Positions 9,827 to 20,429 of a DNA stretch of 64,000 bases are shown here, one piece after another (the stretch's first letter is position 1; the number at the start of each line of letters is the position of its first letter). The stretch lies in contig OW203732.1 in NCBI GenBank assembly GCA_934045075.1, positions 18,693,889 through 18,757,888 of the forward strand. The letters are read 5' to 3'. Origin of the DNA: Yponomeuta sedellus. Lineage: Eukaryota > Arthropoda > Insecta > Lepidoptera > Yponomeutidae. A program made the translations under genes and the position numbers. The notes below the pieces were generated by a model, which made no database searches, was not told the origin of the DNA, and was given only the letters and a program-made list of their open reading frames with translations.

Positions 9827-9902
9827 AACGTTGAATTTTAATGCGGTTTACTTACTTTGGGCATTTACCCAAAGGAAGTAAACCACATTAAAATTAAACG
9901 TT
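9827..9902. other. 35-bp-arm intronic hairpin
   Basis: Two 35-nt arms (9827-9861 and 9868-9902) are complementary with three mismatches around a 6-nt loop. The size and near-perfect pairing resemble a small-RNA precursor or a very small MITE. It lies in an AGPS intron and would fold in the transcript of either strand. Confidence 0.45.
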
Positions 9903-10137
9903 AAAGTTAGTGAGATCATTCTCAGTATTGTAGTTTTTTCTCCCTAAGTGGGTACATGGATAAGGTTGCTCAAATAGAATACTATCCATCCCTTCATCAT
10001 TGAATAGTACTAAAAAAATTAATGCTTTCACCTTATTATGGTATCTTATCATTCTTTGTATGCCGTAAACCTTTCTTTATTCTTATTTAATATTTACCCC
10101 ATGATTATGTTAAACCTGAACTCCGAGCATCATGGAA

Positions 10138-10440
10138 AATTTTAAAAACCTATTTATCATGCGGGTACAGCGCTATCATTCCGATGTAAAACCTAACTAC
10201 AAAGTAAGGTACTCGGGGCTGCAAGGGATGCAAATTACTTCGGCCCGATGTTGCTGCCGGTACGATATAGATACGACACAGAGAGTATTGTAAAGAGGTA
10301 TGAAATTTCACTGACGCTGGTAAGTCGCCCGTTAGCTCAGTTGGGAGAGCGCTGGCGTTAGCCAAAAGTCGCGGGTTCTAAATAGGTTTTTAAAATTGTC
10401 CTTAACACGGGTTAGTGCATTAACAATTATATAATGACAT
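10138..10440 (+). mobile_element. tRNA-derived SINE (family 1), solitary copy
   Basis: Contains the leader (CGGGTACAGCGCTATC...), then a tRNA-like segment with A box TAGCTCAGTTGGGAGAGCG, then the AAATAGGTTTTTAAA end and a tail (CTTAACACGGGTTAGTGCATT). The B-box half is damaged (GCGGGTTCTAAATAGG), apparently by an internal deletion. It is more diverged than the array at 31486. Confidence 0.65.
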
Positions 10441-10779
10441 AATTGGAAACTAAATGCCCAAAATGAGTAGACAACTAAAGTTAGTGGAATCATCATCGAT
10501 ACATAAATAGGGTTGGTCAAAAATAATATCACCTTTCCTTTCATCATCATCCTTTCATCCCATTGTCCTTTGTATGCTACAAACCTTTGTTTATTCTCAT
10601 TCAATATTTACCATGTTTTGATTATGTTAAACCTGATCTCCGAGCATCACGAAAAAATGGCTCCTCCTTTCAAGTGTCCTTCTAAAACCCAGTTCCAAAA
10701 CATGATAACACTAACCGCTACGGGTGGACTGTATAAGAAAACTGAAGAGAAACCAAGTAAAACGCTAATAATAGATTTA

Positions 10780-11361
<582 letters not shown>

Positions 11362-11384
11362 TTACGTAAAATTTTTCGTATCTC

Positions 11385-11680
11385 AAAAGAGAACCGAGTT
11401 ATTGAACACAAAACTGGATTTAACAGTTTTTTGAAGATGGCGAAAAATTCAAATAGGTAATCATGGACGATGATTTGAAGTTAGGCTTGGCATTTTTTTC
11501 GAGCGCTTAAATCGTTAAAAAGGCAAACAAACTATTGCACCAACATTTTTGATATCTCAAAGGAGAACCGAATTTCGTGTAGAAAACCCGGAATTAACAC
11601 TTTTTTCAAGATGGCCGAGAATGCACATAGGAAATCATGATCGATAATTGGACGTTAAGCTTTTCTTCCAATTATCGACC
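11385..11680. repeat. old tandem duplication, about 173-bp period
   Basis: Two diverged copies, starting near 11385 and 11558, share ATCTCAAA(A/G)GAGAACCGA and (G/C)AAGATGGC and an ATCATGGACGATGAT-like block. No coding content is visible. Confidence 0.5.
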
Positions 11681-11817
11681 ATGACGGTAGACGTAAGACT
11701 AATATTAGAGAATACTTACTACTACCATCGACAGTAGCGGCGTTAGGGTAGGGCGCGGTAGGGCGACCGCCCAGGGCGCCGGGCGTTTATATATTTATAC
11801 CTACTTAAATTACCTAA

Positions 11818-11867
11818 ATTGTCCCGGCATGGGTGGAATTTTTTGCCTCTAAATAGGTTTTTTAAAA
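11818..11867 (+). repeat. family-1 SINE, 5'-truncated remnant
   Basis: Only the last part of the family-1 element is present: TCCCGGCATGGGTGGAATTT followed by GCCTCTAAATAGG and a T/A run. This is a 5'-truncated copy about 145 bp left of element A. Confidence 0.6.
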
Positions 11868-12012
11868 AATTATTTGTTTGTTTAAACACCGCTATATTGG
11901 TACAAACTATTCCAGTGGTGATAATACTCGTTAATATACGAACAACTTTTACTACGGCACCAATCCCGAAATCGGGTAAAGAACAGTGTTTTTATAGAAA
12001 TGTGCAATATAT

Positions 12013-15000
12013 GGGTCATACACATAGCGAGGCCAAAAATTTTGATAAATAAAAAGTTATTGGATTATTTCAAAATAAGTTCCATTTATTGGGTAATATC
12101 GAACATAGCAGATTCTTCTTACAAAAATAGATGGTTTCTCCAATTAGGCGAATTTATGGCCCTTTCTTTATTTGAAACGACCACCGAAGTGACGCAGTGA
12201 CCAGAGAAAATACAAATCAAACGTATTACAATTTTAAATAAATTTGCGCTTAGCATTTCTAAAAATAAACAGTCTTCTAATGATATTTAACAAAGTAGGC
12301 ACAAATCAATAATTAACAAATCTAAAAACTAAAAGAAAAAAAAACTTCTTTATATATTTTTTATTAGTGTTTCTAATTTTTAAGATCAAACTTTAAAGAA
12401 ACTGATAACAATATGGAACGACACCAAGGCATTTAAAAATGCTTTCATTGCTGTCTGATTCTAATGAAAATAACACATTAATTATATTTAGATTCAAAAC
12501 ATTCTTTTGATAATATTTAGCAAATCTAATACTTAATCAGTCTAAAATCAGCTATAGCTAACTCAAATCTAAATCCTCTTTATAAATTAGCAAACATAGT
12601 TTTAAAATGGTGATTGTCCAAAAATAATAGCAAATTAGAACCTTTTAATTTTTTAAAATATGTTTTCATCACTATCTGAGTCCAAGAAATTGAAATAATT
12701 AATATCAAAATTCAGTTTTCGGGGCCTGCTCGGTTGAAAAGCACTTAAAATTCGCTCCTCTGGCGTTAGATGTCCCGGTGTGAATGGCGATCTTGGTCCT
12801 GTGACTGTTGACGCTGTTGCTGTTTGAGGAGAAGAAGCTGGAGTTCCAGCCGAAGATTGTGTATCTGGGAAATATGGTACTTGAATTTGCCCAATTCCAA
12901 AATGGGAACATTTAGTGTGAGCTGCGCATACCACACAGCTCAGCCTTCTTGCTTGAAGTACGTCTGGCTTTCTTGCGCTCCAAGAAATTTGATGGACTTT
13001 AAAAGTCCCTTTAAAAGGGCGTACTTTAGAAGCGTCTGCTATTTTTTCTATTGCCGCCACATATTCATTATTAATTGGGATTACTTCAATGTTTTTTATG
13101 TCTTTTAAACAATGGATGAAGCCATGAATGTCGGATATATCGTTTCCGTTAGCTACAGCTCTGTCACAAGTGCGCTTGATGCATCCTCCAACACCATCTG
13201 GTGCACCTTTACCATGGCCTGCTTCACTGAAATGCCAAGTAATAGCTTCAGCTTTAGAAATTTTACTCAAATAATTGGCAATCATGTGGAACATAGTTTT
13301 GTTGCGATACTGTGTTGTAGGTCCGTCGCTTAAAATATGCAGTTCTTTCAAATTTGGCGTGTGTAACTTTATTCTTTCAATTACTGGTTTTAAATGCGCA
13401 CAAATGAGAACGGGGTCATGTCGTAAATTTTCGGAGACAGTGCAGATGGACTTAATTTTTACAACGTTTTGTGGGGGTTCCGAGTCTGTATAGTAGTATA
13501 CGCAGGTGTGCAAGGAAAGCTGACCTTTAGAGCCACCAAAATGTGCCGATTGGGTTTCTGAACCATATTTGCACCCATAGTTCTCAGAAAAGTCAATGTG
13601 AAGTAAGCCGTCTGTCGGTGCTAGATTACTTTTAATGAATTTTATCTTTCTGTATTGGTTGTTTATGTTTGCTACGTGTTGCATAAAAGTGTTAAAAGAG
13701 GCCTCAAACGTGCTGACAAGTAACTGTTGAGATGTTCGGACAATCTCTTTGACAGTTTTTTTGCATTCTTTTTCAATGCCTTTTATAACTTCTGTGGATT
13801 TTTTTGTTGTCCATTTTTGGTACGTGATTGTATCATTGCCGTTTATGACTTTGAGATCCAACTTCTTTTCGACGCATTGAAGACAAGAGCGTTCTAAGCA
13901 AGCAACATTCAAAGTATTGTTGCAACATAGTGATTTGGCAACATCTGTGGCGGAATTATGAGCAAGGATCTTTTTTTGCTTTAAGGCTTGTACCATGTAA
14001 TCTGTGTTAGTATGTATGGAACACAAACAGGTGTTTCTTGCAGCCACTTTTGGGAATATAACCCAAAAAGGGCGATGACGTCGGAACGTCTCATAAGACA
14101 CTTTTAAACCAGTCTTTTCTGTAAAACTTTTATGTAGATTGAGCAAAGTATCATTTAACAGTCGAATTTGTTTTTTTATTTTTCGCCTTGTTATCGTTTC
14201 CTTTCTTCCTGCTGTCATTCTGCTATTCTGGTCTTCTGTTAAAAAGTCATGAATTTTCTGTTTTACATCGGCCCTTTCAATAGGACGGTTTTCTTTGTTT
14301 CTTTGGAGTCTCAAAACTTTTATCCTGTACTTAGCTAACTTTTTCTCCAACATTTGCATTCTGTTTGATAAATATTGGTTTTTCAGTTTTAGCATACGTC
14401 TATTCTGAGCACTAATGGCTCTTCCAACGGCGACTCTAGAAGTAGTGGATGTACCAGGACTCGAAGATGGAGTATCATTTAAAAGTACTTCGGTCTGCCT
14501 TCTCAGTTTTTCTTTTTCTCTTCGAACCTTCGACTTAGCACGCCAAATCTTTCTAATTTGCCTCTGTTCCCTGGGTGTAAAATCTTGTATGGTCTTAATT
14601 AAACCTTTTTCTTTTTTTTGACGATACCTTTCTCTGTCCTTCCTACGTTTCTCTTCAAGATCAAAGGCATCTAACTTTGCTCGAGCTCGGCGCATGCTCA
14701 TTTTTTTTTGCTCCCTTCGTCGTTTTTTTTTTTCTTCTTCGCTCAAATTTAATCTGGACCTACTTGTACGTGGCATTGTACCTGGAAAAAATGCTTTAAG
14801 CATTATCGCATCTCAAGAATGAACTATCACACTTTTTTTTTAAATAGTTGAATAATTTAGGAAGCAAAAGATAGAGTAAGAGAAGTCTATTAAGGATAAA
14901 AATTGTCAGTAAAAAATAAAAAGTAAACCCTAGGAAAATCGCACGCACTCAAGAAGTAAAGTAGCCAGTAAGCTGAAATCAGTCTTTCCGGTGGACACTA

Positions 15001-15762
15001 ATCTTTCCTGTGGACTTTTAAGGCAACCGAAAAGATGTCCACCGAAAGGACTTTCTAGAAAAAAACGAGCACAAATATTTAGAACATTGAGGTTATAAGA
15101 TTTTGAGGTTAGGTATGGAAAATACTCCTCTAAAGAAACTGCAGCTGTATGCTGTTTAAAGTAATATGATTTTACTTACCATGACAATATGAGGAACCGA
15201 AAAGGGCAACTGATCTCTGACAAAACCACGAAAAATCAAATATTTTTGTTATTTTTTATCTCACTACACGCAACGAGCGTGACATCTACAATGCCGAGCG
15301 ACAGCAGTTTAGTGTTGCCATTATAAAATATGATCGACTTATGGTAGATTGGGTTGATGTTAATTTAGGTAGATTTTTAATGTCCACGGACGGGACGCGG
15401 TTCCAAGTTACCGTATGTTTATATGTGATTAAGAAAAAATACTGTAATCTATAATTCAATAAATGACAAGCTGTAATATGTAAGCTAACTGCAAGATATT
15501 TAGAAATAACAATTTATAATTAATAGTTCTTAATAAAAAGTTTCGCTCATTCAAACATATCAACCACGAATCTGAACAGTCCACCGAAGAGGACTTTTGA
15601 GATAAAATACTACTTAGAGAATACAAAAAAAGCATACTTATTTCATAATGTTTCCTCTATAATGTTAAAACCGCGGTAAGATTGTATGTTAAATTATGTA
15701 CCGTGATGTAGTTTCAACATTATCAATGTTATTTGGCCTGAACATGGTTATGTGTATGACCC
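12013..15762 (-). mobile_element. element A: complete DDE DNA transposon, 4-bp TSD
   Basis: A 3750-bp element bounded by the perfect inverted pair GGGTCATACACATA (12013-12026) and TATGTGTATGACCC (15749-15762). Partial inverted similarity (GGCCAAA) continues inward. It is flanked by ATAT at 12009-12012 and 15763-15766, a 4-bp target duplication. It holds one intact transposase gene on the minus strand. The transcript has a short 5' exon, a GTAAGT donor at 15179-15174, and a TTTTTCCAG acceptor ending at 14782. Copies of a GTCCACCGAAAGGAC-type motif lie at 12179, 14982, 15037, 15383 and 15579. Element B has the same architecture. Superfamily assignment is open; a 4-bp TSD is reported for Sola and a few others. 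Confidence 0.85.
12653..14776 (-). CDS. DDE transposase of element A, intact (707 aa)
   Basis: Uninterrupted frame. An upstream in-frame ATG exists, but I place the start at 14776 because a splice acceptor ends just before it (CAG/GTACAATG), and the same arrangement occurs in element B. Order of parts: Arg/Lys-rich N-terminus (about residues 1-100), coiled-coil-like helix (120-165), a Cys/His-rich stretch with CLCSIH and CLERSCLQC (about 249-301), then an RNase-H-like core. The core has HIDFSENYG (D395), LHILSDGPTTQYRN (D484) and HFSEAGHGKGAPDGVGG (E518). Spacing is D88D33E, close to the classic DD34E. The tail has CVVCAAHTKCSH and an acidic end (DSDSDENIF). The family matches no named transposase I can recall with certainty; the catalytic reading is inference. 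Confidence 0.85.
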   Translation of the reverse strand: MPRTSRSRLNLSEEEKKKRRREQKKMSMRRARAKLDAFDLEEKRRKDRERYRQKKEKGLIKTIQDFTPREQRQIRKIWRAKSKVRREKEKLRRQTEVLLNDTPSSSPGTSTTSRVAVGRAISAQNRRMLKLKNQYLSNRMQMLEKKLAKYRIKVLRLQRNKENRPIERADVKQKIHDFLTEDQNSRMTAGRKETITRRKIKKQIRLLNDTLLNLHKSFTEKTGLKVSYETFRRHRPFWVIFPKVAARNTCLCSIHTNTDYMVQALKQKKILAHNSATDVAKSLCCNNTLNVACLERSCLQCVEKKLDLKVINGNDTITYQKWTTKKSTEVIKGIEKECKKTVKEIVRTSQQLLVSTFEASFNTFMQHVANINNQYRKIKFIKSNLAPTDGLLHIDFSENYGCKYGSETQSAHFGGSKGQLSLHTCVYYYTDSEPPQNVVKIKSICTVSENLRHDPVLICAHLKPVIERIKLHTPNLKELHILSDGPTTQYRNKTMFHMIANYLSKISKAEAITWHFSEAGHGKGAPDGVGGCIKRTCDRAVANGNDISDIHGFIHCLKDIKNIEVIPINNEYVAAIEKIADASKVRPFKGTFKVHQISWSARKPDVLQARRLSCVVCAAHTKCSHFGIGQIQVPYFPDTQSSAGTPASSPQTATASTVTGPRSPFTPGHLTPEERILSAFQPSRPRKLNFDINYFNFLDSDSDENIF

Positions 15763-16126
15763 ATATACACAAAATATATGACATTCGATGAGCCTTGAGC
15801 TTCTCCAGAAAAAAAATCGACGTTGAATTTTTCAACTGTCTTTTAGATTCTACGCGAATTTCCATCAATGAAAGATTTCAACAGTTAAATAAGTACTCGG
15901 AATCATGGCCTTTTTTGTGTAATATTAAACAGATTCCGGAAAAAAGCTGAGCGTATTAAACTGTCTTTATTTCGAGGATGCGTGGAGGTATCAAGCTGAC
16001 ATTTGAACTATATACACAAGTCTCTCTCTCTCTTCATTGGTCCTTTAACTCCTAGCGGAGCATCGGACCTCAACCACAAATTTCCATTTCTGACGGTGGT
16101 TCGCGGCAGCTTCAAATTCAGGCCAG

Positions 16127-16444
16127 CTAGTGCTGCTGATCGACTTGGCCTCTTGGTTTATTGATCTTTTCCAGGTGGTCCTTGGCCGCTCCCTCTTTCG
16201 GCTGCCCAATGGGGTATACGTAAGTGCTTGTCTGGTCAGGCATCTCTTGTCGCGCCGTAGTGCGCCATTTCCTATCCAGGATTTCTAGGTGGACTGGTAT
16301 CTGATTGGAACACTTCCAGAGGTTCTGGTTCCGTGTTCTTTGCGGCCAGAATATCCCCAGTATCTGCCTGAGACATTTGTTAATAAATACCTGGAGCCTG
16401 TGTGAGATGTCTGAACGCACGAAACAGGACTCGGAACCGTACAA
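16127..16444 (-). pseudogene. LINE reverse transcriptase C-terminal fragment
   Basis: The minus strand encodes MYGSESCFVRSDISHRLQVF, INKCLRQILGIFWP and later DHLEKINKPRGQ. YGSE(S/T), LQ.F..KCLR.IL.I.WP and the RKWR stretch are the typical region after the polymerase domain in RTE-like and related non-LTR elements. The fragment is 5'-truncated and diverged. Confidence 0.6.
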
Positions 16445-16748
16445 GAGAACCTATTTTACGTTGGAGTTGAAAACTCGTACCTATCTTCGAACAACGCGAA
16501 AGCAAAGTTTTTGAGTTGGGCAAATATTTGAGTCTCTAGTTCCATAGAGTTGTAAAAAAATCAAACTGCTAAGTTTATGTAAAAAAAGATTGTATCGAAA
16601 GCGCATTCTATCAAATTTGAGAGAGCGAGAGAGAGAAATAAGTTCGAAGGCGCGAATAAAATAAGGAGGAGGGGGCGCCGTATGAATCTCGCCCAGGGCG
16701 CTGGTAGTGCTAAAACCGGCACTGACCATCGATAAAATATTTACTTTA

Positions 16749-16886
16749 GGGCTGATTTTTCACTAGTCAGATAACTTTTATCTGAGGAATGAAAATGGCG
16801 GTTTGACATAATTTTCATACATAAGCTGTCAAACCGCCATTTTTATTCCTCAGATAAAATTTATCTGACTATTAAAAAATCAGCCC
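16749..16886. mobile_element. TTA-flanked MITE, PIF/Harbinger type
   Basis: A 138-bp palindromic element starting GGGCTGATTTTTCACTAGTC and ending in its inverted copy. It is flanked by TTA at 16746-16748 and 16887-16889. Inner arms include TTATCTGAGGAATGAAAATG and its complement. Three-bp TWA duplications are characteristic of PIF/Harbinger elements. Confidence 0.75.
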
Positions 16887-16996
16887 TTAGTATCATTTTA
16901 TCGATGCTACTACTAAGTATAGACATCGATAAAATATTATTAAAATATAGACTACTAACATAACACCTAAGAAGTTTTAGCTCGTAGTATACGGAC

Positions 16997-17182
16997 CTGG
17001 ACTCTAGCTAGCAGCTGCTCCTTGTCAAGCCACAGTATGGAGTTCATCCCGCTGGTGTCCAGGGCCACGATGGGCCGGCTCTCGTTCTCCGGACACGTGA
17101 TGGACCCGGAAACGGAAGTGCCGCCGCCGAACGGGATGATCACCAGGTTGCGCTCGGAAGCTATGCGGACAATGTCTTCCAC
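16997..17182 (-). CDS. AGPS: AGPS coding exon (FAD-binding, [12 protein letters not shown])
   Basis: 62 codons, phase 0 at both ends. Acceptor TCTCCAG. Encodes [34 protein letters not shown], then [20 protein letters not shown] and LARVQ. The PFGGGTSV loop binds the FAD pyrophosphate. The donor is GTCCGT, which is unusual at positions +3 and +4; the frame continues correctly as ARVQ-AGIVGQ into the exon at 11175, so the junction is well supported by protein continuity. Confidence 0.95.
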
Positions 17183-17313
17183 CTGGAGACATGAAAGTTG
17201 GTTTGTTTATAATTCATTTGCGAATGTCTAGTAATGGGAACTTACGCTAAAATTTGTTCGACAAGACATTGTTTTTACAGAAAAAAAATTAAAGAAAAGC
17301 AAACCATAAAGCA

Positions 17314-17620
17314 GCGCTCGTAGCCTATCCGAACCGAGTGATTGGAATCAATCGCTTGAGTTAAGCAACAACAGGCGCAGTCAGGTGCAGGATGAGTGAC
17401 CGTCACGTGACTACCGCTAGTGGCATGTTTTCCAAGCGCTTCCGTGCTTCGGCTGGTGCCGGCTGTCATGTGATGGCAGTCGTTAAACCATGTCAGAGGC
17501 CTTATAACTCCACCAACTCGGACTTGGCCTCCGTGGTGGAGTATGACCTGGTCTAACCTTCTTGCGATGCAGGAAGAGACCCGTACCGCAGTAGTAGGGA
17601 CATACAAAGGATGATATCAA
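17314..17620 (+). mobile_element. 5S-derived SINE
   Basis: Starts GCGCTCGTAGCC, then carries GAGTTAAGCAACAACAGGCG and GGATGAGTGACCGTC, which correspond to the internal control region of 5S rRNA. The body follows (GTGCCGGCTGTCATGTGATG..., GTGGTGGAGTATG) and the 3' end is GGGACATACAAAGG. Some internal deletions are present. Confidence 0.75.
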
Positions 17621-17747
17621 AACCATATAAACTATTTTTTGGTATTTTACACAAAATGCAAAAAATCTAGTAACTCCAATATTAGAAACTCATTACATTC
17701 ATCGAATTCTAAACATTTTGTATTAAGATAAATGTTTCGTATATACA

Positions 17748-17958
17748 ACGACCTATGTGGCGCAGCGATAGCGCATCTGCAAGAGGGCCCGGGTTCGAAC
17801 CCCGGCTGGGAACAAAAATAAAAAACCCAGGTCTCGGATGTTTACATGTTTATGATGTCGGTGTTTCTGGTTCCCACGACACAGGGTATCCTAGTGTGGG
17901 GCCAGAAGTGCGAGGTGCGAAGTGAAGTATGTGCCTGTATGTAAATGTAATGTTATAC
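17748..17958 (+). mobile_element. tRNA-derived SINE (family 2)
   Basis: The tRNA-like head has A box TGGCGCAGCGATAGCGC and a perfect B box GGTTCGAACCC. It is followed by an A-rich linker and a body ending in GTGCCTGTATGTAAATG. It is not a functional tRNA: the anticodon arm is eroded. Confidence 0.7.
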
Positions 17959-18743
17959 ACGGCGTTACCTTCCCTATGTGATGTCATAGCTTCGCCCGAT
18001 TTGTATGGTGCATTTTGCACCATATTTTGGTACCGCGTCATTAGAACCAGTTTTCGATGGGTACTTTTTAATAAAAGTATTAGACGTCGATCATTATCTT
18101 TTAACCTGACTTCTAGAATGAGTTAAAACCATTTTATTGTTAAGGTCCTTCATTGATGCAAGTTGGGAGAGGCAGAGGACTGACTTAAAGTTAGGTGAAC
18201 AACATTTTTGGACGACCACTTTATAGCCATGAACGGTATCGCCAAGCGATAGCTCTTCTGGTGATCTCTCTGCCAATGCATACAGTATCACAGAAGAGAC
18301 CACATTTCCAACTCCAATCAACGTACTAGTTAGATCAACGTTGGTTTAGGTTGACCTCTGCCCTTTGCTTGTCCTATCTATGAAAATCACCATAATAGGT
18401 AGGTAACTATAGGTAGAGTATGTTTCAATTTATAGTTCCTATGCCGTTTTGTTGGTAGCAACGCAGGTCAATGTTGCTACAGTAGTCAAAATATGTTCCT
18501 TGAAATTAGGGAGTTTTTGATGAAGTACTGTGATATTTCTAGACAAAGATTTTTTTAGTTACTCTCCTTACATTCCCTTGATTTACTTATTCAGGGACCT
18601 TGCTTGAAATGTTAACATTGAACAAATTTTAAAGAATAATTAGCAAAAAAATAATTTGAACAATTATTAATAAGCTGCATAATACTAATTAAACATTATG
18701 AATACGAATTGAGATTTACAGTTTAAAAGAAACTACTTCGTCG

Positions 18744-18935
18744 TCGTCAGGCTATACTAGTCCACTGCTGGACATAGCCCTCTATTTAAGGACATAGCCC
18801 TCTATGTAAGGACATAGTTGTGCTATCATAGGAGGTAATGCCCATAATCCCCACGCTGGGCATGCGGGTTGGGGATCGCAGTTCGGTGGAATTGTACTGC
18901 AGGGGGCGCTGCTGCCCACCACCCGGTTTGAAACA
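18744..18935 (-). repeat. LINE 3' tail
   Basis: The minus strand has the conserved GGGCTATGTCCAGCAGTGG, then ACTAGTATAGCCTGACGACG with a (GAC)n tail. This matches the 3' end of the lepidopteran non-LTR element seen with coding sequence at 45388-45531. A 20-base internal duplication is present. Confidence 0.65.
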
Positions 18936-19004
18936 GAAACTACTTAGCCACAACAAGTTCGCATTTAGATTACTTCTTATTTAATGTAACTGATGGAAGT
19001 AATA

Positions 19005-19092
19005 GTGCGCCCGTGATGGAGTACGGCCTAACTTTCCTGCGATGCAGGAAGAGGCCCGCACCCCAGCAGTTGGGATATACAAAGGGTTGATC
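19005..19092 (+). repeat. 5S-derived SINE, 3' fragment
   Basis: GTGATGGAGTACGGCCTAAC to GGGATATACAAAGGGTTGAT, matching only the 3' quarter of the 5S-derived SINE. Confidence 0.6.
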
Positions 19093-19158
19093 AATAAAAA
19101 TAATGGAACTATTTTTTGAAACGGACTCTAGATAGTTACACAATATGAATGCGATAAA

Positions 19159-19305
19159 TTAGAAGACATAACGTCATCAGTGGATTCAATAATAAGGTCG
19201 AACACATAAACATAATTTGTCATAGACAGGTCAAGCGGAGGGCAGAGGTCAACCTACACCAACGACCTCATTATGGAATCCATTGACGACAGTTATATCT
19301 TCTAA
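19159..19305. mobile_element. palindromic MITE, 44-bp arms
   Basis: Left arm 19159-19202 (TTAGAAGACATAACGTCATC...) and right arm 19263-19305 (...GACAGTTATATCTTCTAA) are inverted copies with several mismatches around a 60-bp centre. No coding content. The target duplication is unclear. Confidence 0.55.
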
Positions 19306-19546
19306 TTTTATTACATAAGTATTGTGTTACATGGCTTGAGAATATTCCAATTAAATTAATTAATTAAAAAAAAAACAAATAGAAAATTCTTTATTGTAAA
19401 ATTAGAAACGGGTAGACGGTGCAATTAAGAAATATTGAAATTACGATTTCAAAGTTAGAAATTCATATCAACTAAAATCACATCACACTAATATTATTAA
19501 GGCGAAAGTTTGTGAGCGTGTATGTTTGTTACTTCTTCACGTGTTA

Positions 19547-19903
19547 GGGGCCATCCATAAATTACGTCACACGAATTTCGTGATTTTTCGACCCCTCCCC
19601 CGTCCTTGTCACAGCTGGTCACATCTGTGAGACTCCCCCACTCCCTAGTGTGACGTCACATATTTTTCAATTTTACATTTAGAGATTATTGAATTCAAAC
19701 AGCAGTTTCGAAATTAAATTTATATCAAGATTTGTCAATGTTTTCAGTATTTGGTTAATAAGTAGTTCAAATTTCGTGTTTAACACGTAGATTTGGAAAT
19801 GTGACGTCACTAAATTTAGGAGAGCTCCCACCCACCTGTCACACAATGTCACACTTCGTCGACCCCCTCCCTCCCCCTTAACGTGTGACGTAATTTATGA
19901 TGG
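19547..19903. mobile_element. TTA-flanked MITE inserted in another repeat
   Basis: Left end GGGGCCATCCATAAATTACG and right end CGTAATTTATGATGG are inverted copies (CATAAATTACGTCACACG shared), flanked by TTA at 19544-19546 and 19904-19906. It splits a host repeat (AAGGCGAAAGTTTGTGAGCG ... AACCGCGGGGCACAGCTAGT) that is found less interrupted at 44235-44415. Internally rich in GTGACGTCA. Confidence 0.7.
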
Positions 19904-20035
19904 TTAGCTGACACCCTCGATTAACACATAGGCTACGATTTACTGCGGGAAAATATCTTATTCCCATGGGAAAATCGATAAACCGCGGGGCACAGCTAGT
20001 GTTATATAAATTATATAAAAAAATATATACAGGAT

Positions 20036-20411
20036 CGATAACAACCCTTGTATGTCCCCACTGTTGGGGCACGGGTCTCTTCCTGCATTGCAGGAAGGTT
20101 AGGCCATACTCCACCACCACCACGGAGGCCAAATCCGGGTTGGTGGAGGATTGTAAGGCAGTGGCGGGCCTTACTGTCAGAGGTTATCAAACCGCCTATA
20201 AAGCCTCTGACATGGCTTAACGACTGCCATTACATGACAGCCGGCACCAACGGCTTAACGTGCCTTGCGAAGCACAGAAGCGCTCGGAAAAAATGCCACT
20301 AGCAGTAGTCACGGGAGGGTCACCCATCCTGCACCTGACCGTGCCTGTTGTTGCTTAACTCAAGTTATTGATTCCAATCACTCGGTTCGACTAGGCCACG
20401 AGCGCTTCAGG
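20036..20411 (-). mobile_element. 5S-derived SINE with 13-bp TSD
   Basis: A complete copy on the minus strand from GCGCTCGTGGCC to the GGGTTGTTATCG end. ATATATACAGGAT occurs at 20023-20035 and again at 20412-20424, a perfect 13-bp target duplication. The 5S-like part reads GAGTTAAGCAACAACAGGC on the minus strand. Confidence 0.85.
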
Positions 20412-20429
20412 ATATATACAGGATACCGC

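Noticed and set aside
12824..13493. Plus-strand frames opposite the element A transposase
   Set aside because: Antisense shadows of the intact minus-strand transposase.
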